Shown in pieces: positions 24,201 to 36,200 of a stretch of 48,934 nt of DNA. A program made the position numbers and the translations under genes. The stretch comes from Aquisphaera insulae (GTDB lineage: Bacteria > Planctomycetota > Planctomycetia > Isosphaerales > Isosphaeraceae). A model generated the notes under the pieces. The model saw only the letters and a program-made list of their open reading frames with translations, was not told the origin of the DNA and did not search any database. Within the stretch, counting starts at the first letter, position 1. Every line of letters starts with the position of its first letter. Location of the stretch: NCBI RefSeq assembly GCF_011064615.1, contig NZ_JAALJH010000072.1:1-48934 (forward strand), written 5' to 3'.

Positions 24201-27200
24201 TAGACGCCGGCCGGAGTGGCGGAGCCTGCCGCCGACGAGAAGGTCGCCGTGATCGCGTCATGATTCACCAGCCCGGCGATCGTCCCGATGAACTGCGGAT
24301 TCGCCGCCCCGTAGGGTCGCGAGGCGGCCGACGCGGTGACGGTCAGCGGGGCCGCGAGGACGTCGATCGTCGCCGTGCCCGAAGCATCGGCGAAGTCGAT
24401 GGGGTTGCTCGGGACGAAGTGCACGGACAGGACCTGGCCGCTCCCGGCGTCCAGGATCGTCCCGGTGCCGGGCGTGTAGACGAAGGTCCCGGCGACGGCC
24501 CCGGCGGTCCCGCCAACCGTCCAGGTCGTGGAGGCGTTGAGCGCGGCATCGCCGAGCGGCGTGCCATAGACGATGCTCGCCGGCTGATTCCAGACGATCG
24601 TCGGCGTGGCCCGCAGGACATCGATGGTCCTGGTCGCCACGACGGACGTGTAGTCGTCCGAGTCGGCGGGGGAGAAGGAGACGGACAGCGACTGGCCGAC
24701 ACCTGCGTGGAGGATGGTCCCGGAGCCAGGGGTATAATCGAACGTACCCGCAACGCCTCCGAGCGCCCCGCCGACCGTCCAGGAGGAGGTCGCATTCAAT
24801 TGGGCCGCGCCCAGGGCCGTCCCATAGACGATGGCCGTCGGGGCTGCCCAGTTGATAGTCGGCGTTGCTCGCGCCACGTCGATGGTGACGGTGGTGTCGA
24901 CGCTCGCGTAGTCGGCCGCGTCGTCGGGGACGAAGGTCACCGACTCGATCTGGCCCGCCCCGGCGTGGAGGACGGCGCCGGCGGCGGAGGTGAAGCGGAA
25001 GGTGCCCGGCACGGCCACGCCGGTGCCCGCCACGACCCAGGCCGCCGAGCCGGACAGCAGCGAGTCGCCCAGTGCCGTCCCGTAGGTCAGGTGGAGCGGG
25101 GCGACGCCCACCGAGGGGCTGGCCTGGGAGACGTCGATGGTGACGGTGGTGTCGACGCTCGCGAAGTCGGCCGCGTCGTCGGGGACGAAGGTCACCGACT
25201 CGATCTGACCTGCGCCGGCGTGGAGGACGGCGCCGGCGGCGGAGGTGAAGCGGAAGGTTCCCGGCACGGCCACGCCGGTGCCCGCCACGACCCAGGCCGC
25301 CGAGCCGGACAGCAGCGAATTGCTCAGGGCGGTCCCGTAGGTCAGGTGGAGCGGGGCGACGTTCACCGAGGGGCTGGCCTGGGAGACGTCGATGGTGACG
25401 GTGGTGTCGACGCTCGCGAAGTCGGCCGCGTCGTCGGGGACGAAGGTCACCGCCGCCACCTGGCCCGCCCCGGCGTGGAGGACGGCGCCGGCGGCGGAGG
25501 TGAAGCGGAAGGTGCCCGGCACGGCCAACGTCGAGCCGCCGACCGTCCAACTGGCCGAGCCGGACAGCAGCGAGTCGCCCAGGGCGGTCCCGTAGCTCAG
25601 GTGGAGCGGGGCGACGCCCACCGAGGGGCTGGCCTGGGAGACGTCGATGGTGACGGTGGTGTCGACACTCGCGTAGTCGGCCGCGTCGTCGGGGACGAAG
25701 GTCACCGACTCGATCTGGCCCGCCCCGGCGTGGAGGACGGCGCCGGCGGCGGAGGTGAAGCGGAAGGTGCCCGGCACGGCCAACGTCGAGCCGCCGACCG
25801 TCCAACTGGCCGAGCCGGACAGCAGCGAATCGCCCAGGGCCGTCCCGTAGGTCAGGTGGAGTGGGGCGACGTTCACGTTCGGCATCGCCTCGGCGACGTT
25901 GATCGTCGTCGTCGCCGCCGCCGCGGTGTAGTCGCTGTCGTTGGACGGGGTGAAGGTCACCGAGAGTGTCTGGTCGTCGCCGATGCCGAGGACCGTTCCG
26001 GGACCCGGCGAATAGGTGAAGATGCCGGCGACCCCCTGCGTCATGCCCCCGACCGTCCAGGAGGCCGTCGCGTTGAATTGCGCGGTGCCCAGGGCCGTCC
26101 CGTAGACGATGCCCGCCGGTGCGGGCCACGTGATGGTCGGGATGGCTTTTTCCACGTTGATCGTCGCCGTGGCGGCGGTGGGCCGATAGTTCGTCGTATC
26201 GCTGGGCGTGAAGGTGACCGAGAGCGTCTGGCCGGCGCCGGCATGGAGGATCGTCCCGGCGGCCGGCGTGTAGGTGAAGGTCCCGGCGACCCCCTGCGAT
26301 ACGCCCCCGACCGTCCAGGAAGCCGTCGCGTCGAGCTGGGCGGCGCCCAGGGCCGTCCCGTAGACGATGTCCGCCGGGTTATCCCACGCGATGGTCGGCG
26401 TCGCCTTCAGGACATCGATCGCCACCGTGGCGGTGACCGACTCGTAATCGGTCGTGTCGTTCGGCACGAAGGTCACCGACAGCACCTGGCCGGTGCCCGC
26501 CCGGAGGACCGTGCCGGCGGCCGGCGTGTAGGTGAAGGTCCCCGCCAGGGTCGTCGCGGCGTCGAGCTGGGCGGCGCTCAGCGGCGTCCCGTAGACGATG
26601 GCGGCCGGATTGGCCCAGGTGACCGTCGGCGTGGCGCGGCTGATCGTGAAGGTCGCCTGGCCGCTCGCCGAGTTGTAGTTCGCGCTCCCTGCGAAGGTCG
26701 CGACCACCGTATAGGTCCCGGCGGCGGTCGGGGCGCCTGGCAGCGGCTGGCCCACGGCCGAGCCGCCCGAGTAGTAGGTCAGCGTGACGCCCACGCCCTC
26801 GAGGCTGCCGGCCGCGATCCCGTCGATCCCGGCCACCGTCGCCGAGGCGACGAAGGGGGAGCCCGAGTACGTCCCACCCGCGGCCCGCACGCTGACGGCG
26901 GGCGTGGCCGCGGTCACCACGACTTGCACGGTGGAGGTGACCGAGCTGTAGGTGGCCGTGTCCAGCGGCGTGAAGGTCACCGAGAGGGTCCGCTGGCCGG
27001 CGCCCAGGATCGTCCCGGCGGCCGGCGTGTAGGCGAAGGTCCCGGGCACGCTGGCCGTCGCGTTGAGCTGGGCGGCGCCCAGCGGCGTCCCGTAGACGAG
27101 GCTCGCCGGGTTGTCCCAAGATAGCCTCGGTGCGCTGCTGGGGATGGTGACCACGCCGTCGGAGGCGTCCGTCGGGGCATCGGTCACGGCCGGGACCGGC

Positions 27201-30200
27201 GAGACGGCCAGGCCGTCGCTGTCCACCAGGGCCAACGCGGTGCCGCCGAAGTCGCCCTGGAGGTTGAGCACGGTCGGCCCGTAGGGGGCGTTCCCGGCCA
27301 CGGTGAACGTCAGGGTCGCGACCTCGACCAGGGTGCCGGCCTGGATCCCGAGGGTCCCCTGCGCCGAGGCTCCCGTGATGATCAGCTCGCCGGGGTTCGT
27401 CGCGTCGACCGAGACGGTGAACGGAGCGCTGGCGGCCACGAGGTTGCCGAGATTGGAGAGGTACGAGCCGAGGGACACCGTCGGATTGGTGAGGATGCTC
27501 GGATCGAAGCCGATCGGGATCGCGAATCGGCCGAGCCCTGCGGAGAGGCTTCCGGGATCGGTCACGAGCAGCTCCACGGGCACGGTCACCGTCGCGCCCG
27601 GCTTCGCCTGGATGTCTGTTGGCATGAAGAGCGTGACGCCGCCCGACGACGGGGTGCCGGCGAACGTCACGACGACCGAGACACTCGAGGAGGTGCTGCC
27701 GAGGAAGCGGCCGTCGCCGCTCGTGAAGACCGCCGTGAGGGTGTGGCCGCCGGCGATCAGCGAGCCGGTCGTGAACGTCGCGGAGCCCCCGGCGTCGACC
27801 GCCAGGTCGGCCACGGGGGTGGTGCCGTCGTAGAAGAGGATGCGGCCCGACGCCGAGAACCCGGGGACGTCGGGCGTGACGACGGCGGTCAGCGTGACGG
27901 CCGTGCCCGCCGGGACGCTCGTGTCCGACGCGGACAGCGCGGTCGTCGTGCCGGCCGGCGTCACCGACTCGACCACGGTGGCGGAGTTGCTCGGGTTGCT
28001 GCCGCTGCCGGAGTAGGTCGCGAGCAGGGTGGCGTCGCCGACTCCGAGCGGGATGCTGGAGATCCCGCTGAACGTGGCGACTCCGCCGACCAGGTCGGCC
28101 GTCCCCAGGGGGACCCCGCCCTCGCTGAGCGTCACCTGGCCGCCGGGCACGGGGTTGGCCGAGCCGGCGGTGACCGTGACCGTCACGTCGAACGACTGGC
28201 CGAAGACCACCTGCGGCGCCGAGGCCGAGATGCTGACCGGGGCCACGACGCTGGTGCTCGCCTGGGCGCCGGCCGGCGTCACCTGGCGATTGCCGCCCGT
28301 ATCGGACGCGACGCTGTAGAACCCGTAGCTGTGGCCCGTGGCCCCGTCGAAGATCGCCGAGGTCTGGGTGGTGGCCAGCAGGAAGGGCGTGAAGGCCCCG
28401 CCGTCGACCGACACATAGACGTCATACGACGCGACGCCCGGGGTGCCCGAGCCCGACCAGGTGAGGGAGAAGCTCGGCGTGACGACCGTCGCCGGCAGGG
28501 CCCCGACGGAGCTGGTCGGCGGGCTCGCCACGATCTTGGTCGCCGCCTGGGCCGAGGTGGGGGCCGCCTGGCGATTCCCGGCCCCGTCGGTGGCCACGGC
28601 GTAGAAGCCGTAGGTGTGTCCGGGCTGGCCGGCGAAGGTCGCGGCGGTCGAGGCGGTGCCGGTCAGGAAGGGCATGAAGGCCCCGCCGTTGTCCGAGACG
28701 TAGATGTCGTAGGAGGCGATGCCCGAGCCGCCCGCGTTGTCCGAGCCGGTCCAGCTCAGGGCGATGGCGGGTGTCGTGGTGTAGACCGGCAAGGGGTCGA
28801 TGCTCGCGGCCGGCGGGGCGACGTCCCTCACCGCGACCCGGAAGGGGGCCGAGACCGAGCCGCCGTGGTTGTCGACGACCGTCAGGGTCGCCGTGAAGCT
28901 GCCGGAGAGCGAGTAGGTGTGACTCACGGCGATCCCGCCGGGGGAGGCGAAGGTCGGCTCCGTGAGGAGCGGCACCTGCCGCCCCTGGCCGTCGGTGTAC
29001 GTCGAGTTCCGGTCGAAGGTGGTCGACGTCCCGTCGCCCCAGTCCACCGTCGCGGTGTGGCCATCCAGCAGGCCGGGGTCGCCGAAGGCCGCCGCGATCG
29101 AGGTCGTGTCGCCCTGATCGATGACCCGGTCCGAGGGGGCCGAGATGAGGACCGGGGCGGCGTTCGCGACGGAGACCATCGTCGTCGCCGACTGCTGCGA
29201 CCCGTCGGCGCCGACGATCGTCAGGGTCGCGGCGTAGGTCCCGACGTCGGCGTAGGTGTGGTTCGACGAGATCAGGGCCAGCGACGGCACGCCGGGGCTG
29301 CCTGCGGACCAGGTGACCGCCACCGGGCTGATCGCCCCGTCGCCCCAGTCGATGGTGGCGGACTGCAAGGCCTCGGCCCCGGTCCCGAACCGGAAGCCGG
29401 GGTTGGTGATCCGGCCGGAGAGGGTGAACGAGCTGCCCTCCAGGCCGTCGGCGGTCGCCGGCAGGGCGATGGTCGGTGCGACGGCGAGCGCGTTGACGTT
29501 GAAGGAGCCGGATGCGCTGGTCACCCCGTCGCCGACGGTGACGGTGACGAGGTAGGTGCCCGGGGCCCCGTAGGCATGGCGGCCCGAGACCGAGCCATAC
29601 GCCCCCGGAGAGGCGGGCTCCCGGATGTCGGAGGCGGGGACGGCGACGGTGCCGGTGCCGTCACCCCAGTTGATCGTGGCCGTGTGGACGCCCGACGCGG
29701 CGCCGCCGGTGAACAGGACGGGCACGCGGGCCCCCGGGTCGACGGGGCTGAGGTCGAGCGTGTCGCCCTCGTTGAGCGTCACGTCCGGTCCCGCGTAGAT
29801 CGGGATCGGCACGGCCGCGACGGTCACGCCGAAGCTCCGCGAGGCCGAGCCCCCGTAGTTGTCGGTCACGGTGATGGTTGCCGTGAACGACCCCGCAGCC
29901 TGGTACGTGTGGCTGCCGCCGATCGTCCCGACCGTCGGGGCCCCCGGGGTGATCGTGCCGACGCTGGTCGTCCCGTCGCCCCAGTTGATGACGCCGGTGA
30001 TCGTCTCGGTCCCGTAGGTCGTGTTGTAGCCGGGGCTGCTGAACGTCACGGCGGGCAGGGTCAGCAGGTCCCCCTGGAGGACGGCCTGGGGGGCGGCGGA
30101 GGCGAGCGTGGGGGCCACATTCGCGACCGTCACGGCGGCGATCAGGTCGGGCCCGTAGGCCCCGTACTGATCGGCGATCCGGCCGCGGACGACCACGACG

Positions 30201-33200
30201 CCCGGATTGGCCAGGAGGGCCGCCGGGATCGATGCGGTCGGGGACGTGCTGTTGACGACGGAGAACGTGCCGGTGTTGCCGAAGTCGAAGCTGTAGAGGA
30301 ATCCGGCGGCGGTGTCGGCCGGGGAGGGATCCGCCGGGCTGAGGAAGCTCACGGTGGCCGTGCCGCCGACGGGGACGCTGGCCGGGGCGGAGAGGCTCGC
30401 GGTCGGGGGCGTGTCCAGGACGGTGAGGGTCGACGACGCGGCGAGGGTCTGGTTGAAGGCGGCGTAGTAGACGCTCACCTGCACGTTGTAGGTCTTCGGC
30501 GCGTCGACGGGCGAGGACAGGGCATTGAGCTGGTTCCAGGTCAGGGACTTCGTGGCGGAGCTCCCCGAGCCCACGGCGACGCCGTTGACCGTCCAGGTGT
30601 AGCTGGTGGGCGAGCCGACGGCCGTGGCCGAGAGGGTCAGGCCGCTGCCCTGCGAGATCGTGTAGGGGCCGCCGGCCCCCACCGACGCCGCGCCGAGCTG
30701 GACGGCGACCGGGGCCTGGGCGACGGACGTGGTGTTCGTGACGCGGACCTGGATCGTGTAGTTGCCGGCGGTCGCGTAGGTGTGGGTGTCGGCGGAGACG
30801 CTGCTGTCCAGGACGTCCGTGGTGCCGTCTCCCCAGATGACGGTGTAGCCCGGGATCGGGTCGTCGCCGGGCCCGGCGGCGGAGAATCGGATCGTGAACG
30901 GCACGCCCGCCGTGGCCGTCGATGCGGCCTGGAGGGTGACCGTCGGGGGCGTGTAGGCGATCGTCAGCGTCGTGTAGTCGACCGCCACGGCCGAGCCGCT
31001 CGGCACGCGGACCGCGATCGTGTAGGTCCCGGCGACGTTGAGCCCCAGCGACTTGAGGGTAGCCCAGCTCACGGTCGGGGTCAGGCCGACGGCGTCGCCG
31101 AACGAGCCGTCCCCGTTGAGGTCCCATCCGACCTGATTCGGGTCGACCGTGGAGTTGGTGGCCGGGGTGGCGACGGCGTAGAGGGAGAGGCCCTGGCCCT
31201 CGCTGATCCCGTACGTGGCGGGGTAGGTGCCCGAGTCGCTGGTGATGTGGACCGTCGGGCCGGAGAAGCCCGGGACGTTCCCGAAGTTGTTGTAGGTGAT
31301 GCTGGCATACTGCGGCTGGTTGATGCCGATCGTCCCCGAGGGGATCGTCGGGTTGGCGGGCGTGATGGCCTGGCCGCTCGCGTCGAAGAGCAGCGTATTG
31401 ACGCCGGCCCCGCCGTCGAGGAGGACGCCGGCCGTGGCCGCGATGCCCGTGCCGCTGACCTGGGCCGTGTCATTGCCGGCGCCGAGGTTGACGTTCACCG
31501 AGCCGCCGGCGGCCGCGCCGGTCAGCCAGACGTAGTCGCTGCCGGCCCCGGTCGTGATGGCCAGCGACTGGCCGTTGCCGACGGTGGCGACCCGGGCCGT
31601 GATGCGATTGCTGCCGTCGCCGGTGGTCACCGTGGTCCGCGTCGACACGTCGGTCAGGTTGATCGTGTTCGCGCCCGAGCCCGTCGCGATGTTGACGGTG
31701 CCGGCATTGGCCGCGTGCACCTGGCTGATGGTGTTGTCGCTGGAGCCGGTCGTCACCGCCAGGGTCTGGATGCCGGAGTAGCCGACGTCGTAGCTCCGCG
31801 GCACGGCCGTGGACGCGTTGGAGACCGCGAACGAGGCCAGGCCGCCGTGGTCGAGGCCCAGGCCCGCCAGCGAGGCCACGTAGACCTCGCCCGGGTTGAC
31901 GGCCGCCGAGGACGGCGCGACGGCGAGCCCGGAGGGCTGATCGAGGCCCGGCCGATTCCGGACGACCTCGGCGAGCGTCAGGTCGCCGGTCGTCGCGTTC
32001 CGGGTGAAGGAGGTGACCGAGTTCTGGGACTGGCTCGCGACGAAGACATAGTCGCCGGCCGCCGAGGCGGCCACCGCGCTGGCCCCTGTCAGGCCGCGGA
32101 TGCCGTTGACGCCCTCGGTCAGCACGTCCACCCCGGTCAGGGCGCCGGTGGAGGAGTTGTACCGGAAGACGGCGAGCGAGCCGCCGGCCGGGTCCGTCAC
32201 GTAGACGAACGTGCCGCTCACGGCCACGCCGGCCATCGAGGCCAGGCCGAAGGACGAGCCCGACAGGCTCGTCCTCTTCGCGAGCGTGCTCGAGTTGAGC
32301 ACCTCCAGGGTGTTGCCGCTGACCGCGAAGAGGGCCGAGCCGTCGCCGCTCTCCGCCAGGCTCGTGAAGCCGGTCAGCCCGTCGGGCGAGGCCAGCGTGA
32401 AGTTGCCCGGGCTGCCCGTCGTCGTGCTCAGCGTCGCCACGGCCACCCCCTTGCCCTGGGCGATCGCATAGAGGCGCTGGCTGACGCCGCTCGGCAGGAT
32501 CGACGTCAGGACCAGGCTCACGTTGCTCGACGTCTTCGGCTGGACGGCGGCCTTGTACGTGAGGTTCCCGGTGGCCGCGTCGCGCTGGAACACCGCGACC
32601 GCGCCGACGCCCGCGGTGTAGACGTAGGATCCGTTGGCGGAGACGGCGACCGAGGTCACGCCCGTCAGCCCGTTGGCCGGCACCGCGCCGACGCCCGACT
32701 GGAAGGATTGCCGCTGGTAGAGGTCGGACGCGTTGGCCACCACCAGGGTGTTGTCCGCGGTGTTGACCGCGTACACGTTCCGGCCGTCGGGAGAGACCGC
32801 CAGCGACTGCAGGCCGGAGAGGGCCTGGCCGGAGACCCCGGCGGTCGACAGCCCGCCGATGTAGACGGCCGAGATTCCTCCGCCGGCCAGCGAGGCGCCC
32901 GAGAGCGGGGCGGTGTCGCCCGCGAACGCGGCGTTCACGGAGTAGGCCGCGTTGCCGTTCTTGGGCACCCAGGTGGCCCACACGGCGTGGCCCGCCAGGC
33001 CGGTGATCGGGACGGCGCCGGTGCCGCCGAAGGTCGGGCTGCTGAGGGCACCTCCCTGCAGGAGGCTCGTGAGGAACCCCGTCCTCCCGGGGACGAGGCC
33101 GATCCCCAGTTGCGGGTCGGCCAGCGTGCTGTCGGTGAGGTTGACGTAGAGGACCAGGTCGTAGCCCGCGAAGCCGCGGGTGAAGCCGGCCGGCGGGGTG

Positions 33201-36200
33201 CTCAGGCGGATCACCGCCGCGGCGGCTCCCTTCGGGACGTTGGCCCCGCTGAGGTACGGCGCGATGGTGGGCACGGCATTCAGGGCGTCGTATCCGCCGT
33301 GGAAGATGCCGTAGATGTCGGCGCCGCCCGCCGGGCCGAGCGTCGTCGGCGCCGGGCCGGGCAGGACCGGCGTGAGGTCCTCCGAGGACTCCGGCCGGAG
33401 TGCCGACGAGGGGATGAGGACGTCGGTCCCGTTGACCCCGGGCCCGCTCCAGTAGAGCCCGGCGCCCGAGCCGCCCTGACCCTGGAAGAAGTCGAGCCGG
33501 ATGTCGTACCACTGGCCGGCCTGGAGCGTGATCGAGCCATGGTCGATCGTCCCGAGCGGGCGATCGTTCCAGTCGTCGATGAGCAACTGGCCGTTGACCC
33601 AGAGGCGCACCCCGTCGTCGGTGTTGGCGCCGAACGTGTAGGTCCCGGTCTGCGGGGCCCGGACCTGGCCCGTCCATCGGACGTTGAACCGGGTGGCGCC
33701 GACGCCGGCGATGGGCGTCGTGTTGGTCCAGTTGAAATTCACCGTGCTGTCGACGCGCGAGACGGTCGCGCCGGTGAAGTCGTAGCTGTTGGCGTAGTAG
33801 GTCCCGAGCAGGCCCTGGGACGGGACGGCGGCGGCGTCCATGTTGCCGAGGACGCCGTCCCGAGACGGGACCAGGTTGGGGCGGAGCTGGGACGTGGGGA
33901 TCGTGGCCAGCGACCCGGGTTGGGCCGGCGTGGTCCAGAGCAACTGGGCCCCGGCCCCTCCGCTGCTCCCGGAGTAGCTCGTGTCGAACTCGAACGACAT
34001 ATAGTAGTCGCTGCCGAGGCCGGACAGGTCCAGCGATCCCTGGTCCACGACACCGAAGCCCTGATTCGACGTGTGGTCGATGACAAGGGTGCCGCCGATG
34101 TAGAGCTTGGCGGTGCCGTTGGTGATCGCCCGGAAGGTGTAGACGCCCGCGGGGCCGATGTGGATCGTGCCGGTCCACCGGACGCTGTAACCGGTGCTGC
34201 TGACGCCCGCCGCCGGCGAGGCCTTCCCCCAGTTGAAGTCGACGGCGTCGTCGTAGCGGGTGACGGGCGTGCCGGTCCAATTCGTGGAGTTGTAGTAGCT
34301 CCCGACGGCGCCGCCGAACCCGGAGTCGATGTACGGGTTGGGGCCGACGGAGCCGGTGTAGGTCTCGGTCGTGGCCCCGGCGATCGAGCCGGGGGTGCTG
34401 GCGCCGTTGTCGTTGGAGCCGACGATCAGGCGGCCGCCGCCGCCGGCCTGCGAGCCGGCCCCGCCGGCACCGCCCTGCGCGGAGACGCTGGCGCCGGAGG
34501 CGGTGACCACCGAGCCGTAGAGTTCGACGGTCCCGCCGGCCCCGCCGGCACCCGAACCGCCGGCCCCGCCGCTCCCGCCGGCCCCGCCGGCCCCGCCGCT
34601 CCCGCCGCTGCCCCCCGAGCCGCCGGTGCCGCCCACGATGGAGCCACCGGTCGAGTTCGTCCTGGACTGGCCGCTCGCCCCGGCGGCCCCGGCCTGGCCG
34701 CTCGCCCCGGCCGCTGCGGCGCCGGCCGCGGCCCCCGCGGCACCGCCGGTCCCGCTGCCGCCCTGGGCGAGGAAGCTCGATCCGCCGGCGACGATCACGT
34801 TGCCGCCGGCCATGATGGCGATGGCCCCGGCGCCGGCCCCGCCGGCCCCGCCGGACCCGCCCGCGCCGCCGCTGCCGCCGGTGCCCCCCGTGCCGCCGGC
34901 CCCGCCGTTCCCGCCGGCCCCGCCGTTCGACGACCAGGTCGTCCCCGCGAACGTCTCCGAGACGCCCCCGCCGCCGCCGCCGCCGCCGCCGCCGCTCCCG
35001 CTGCCGCCGCCGCCGCCGCCGCCGCCGGCCCCGCCGCCGCCGCCGGAGCCGCCGGCCCCGCCGCCGCTGAGGAGCAGGCCCGTCGACGAGTTCGATCCCG
35101 CCGTGCCCGCCGTCCCCGGGTCGCCGCCGTTGGCCGCGGCGCCCGTCGAGCCGCCGTTGCCGTTGGAGCCGGAGCCGCCGCTACCCCCGTGGATGTTCTG
35201 GAGGACGTTGGCCGTGCCGCCCCCGCCCGGGATGCCGCCGGAGACCGAGTTCCCCTGCGACCCGCCGCCGCCGGGCTGGCCCCCCACGCCGGCCGTGCCG
35301 CCCGTGCCGCCGCCCGAGGCGTTGTTCACGGCCGAGGTGTCGCCCGAACCGGCCGCGCCCGACGAGCCGTAGGCCCCCGCGCTGCCTCCCTGCCCGCTCC
35401 CCACGTTGCCGGGCGTGCCGTCGTTGCCGAAGTTCCTGCCGGCGGTCCCCCCGGCCCCTCCGGCGCCGCCGGTGCCCGTCCCGCCCGCGCCGCCGCTCCC
35501 GACGGCCGTCGAACCCGCCCCGCCGGCCGTCCCCAGGCCGCCGCCGGCGCCGGCGGTCGTCCCGACCGCCGAGACGTTGAAGGTGACATTCGCCCCGATA
35601 TTGACGTCGTTGGCCGCGGACAGCGCCAGGGCGCTGCGGCCCGTCGCCGTCACGGTCGAGTTGCCGGGGATGACCAGGTCGCCCTGGAAGCGGAAGTACG
35701 AGATCCCCTCGGCCGTGTAGGCCATGTAGGGCGTCCCGTTGAACGTCCCCCGCGACACGCCGATGGACGCCGGCACGTAGTCCGTCTCCGTCATCGCCAG
35801 GATCTGGACGCTCGCGTTGCTGGGCAGCGTGACGCTCACCACGGTCTTGGAGGGGTCGAGCTTCAGGCTGTAGTAGTACACGTTGATCGTGCTGACGACC
35901 TTCGTCCCGTCATACCTGTCCCGGTAGGCCATGCCGACGGTGACTTCGCCGGAGTAGTTCTGCGGCGTGGCCCAATCGCTGATGCTCTGGGTGTAGGTCT
36001 GGGTGGAGCCGTCGCTGTAGCGGACCGTGAACGTCTGGCCCGCCTGATTGCCGTTGACCGCGGCCGCGAGGATGTCCAGCGAGGCGGCCTGGCCCGCGTT
36101 CAGGGCGATCGTCTGGCCGGCGGCGGCCACCACGTTGCTCCCGGCCGTCCCGAATTTGAACGGGAGCGAGTTGGGGAGGACGAGGCTCGAGAGCAGGTTG

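Noticed and set aside
24876..25895. CRISPR-like regular repeats
   Set aside because: The 255-bp period consists of coding MBG units in one frame, not short repeats with unique spacers. No CRISPR array or cas gene is visible.
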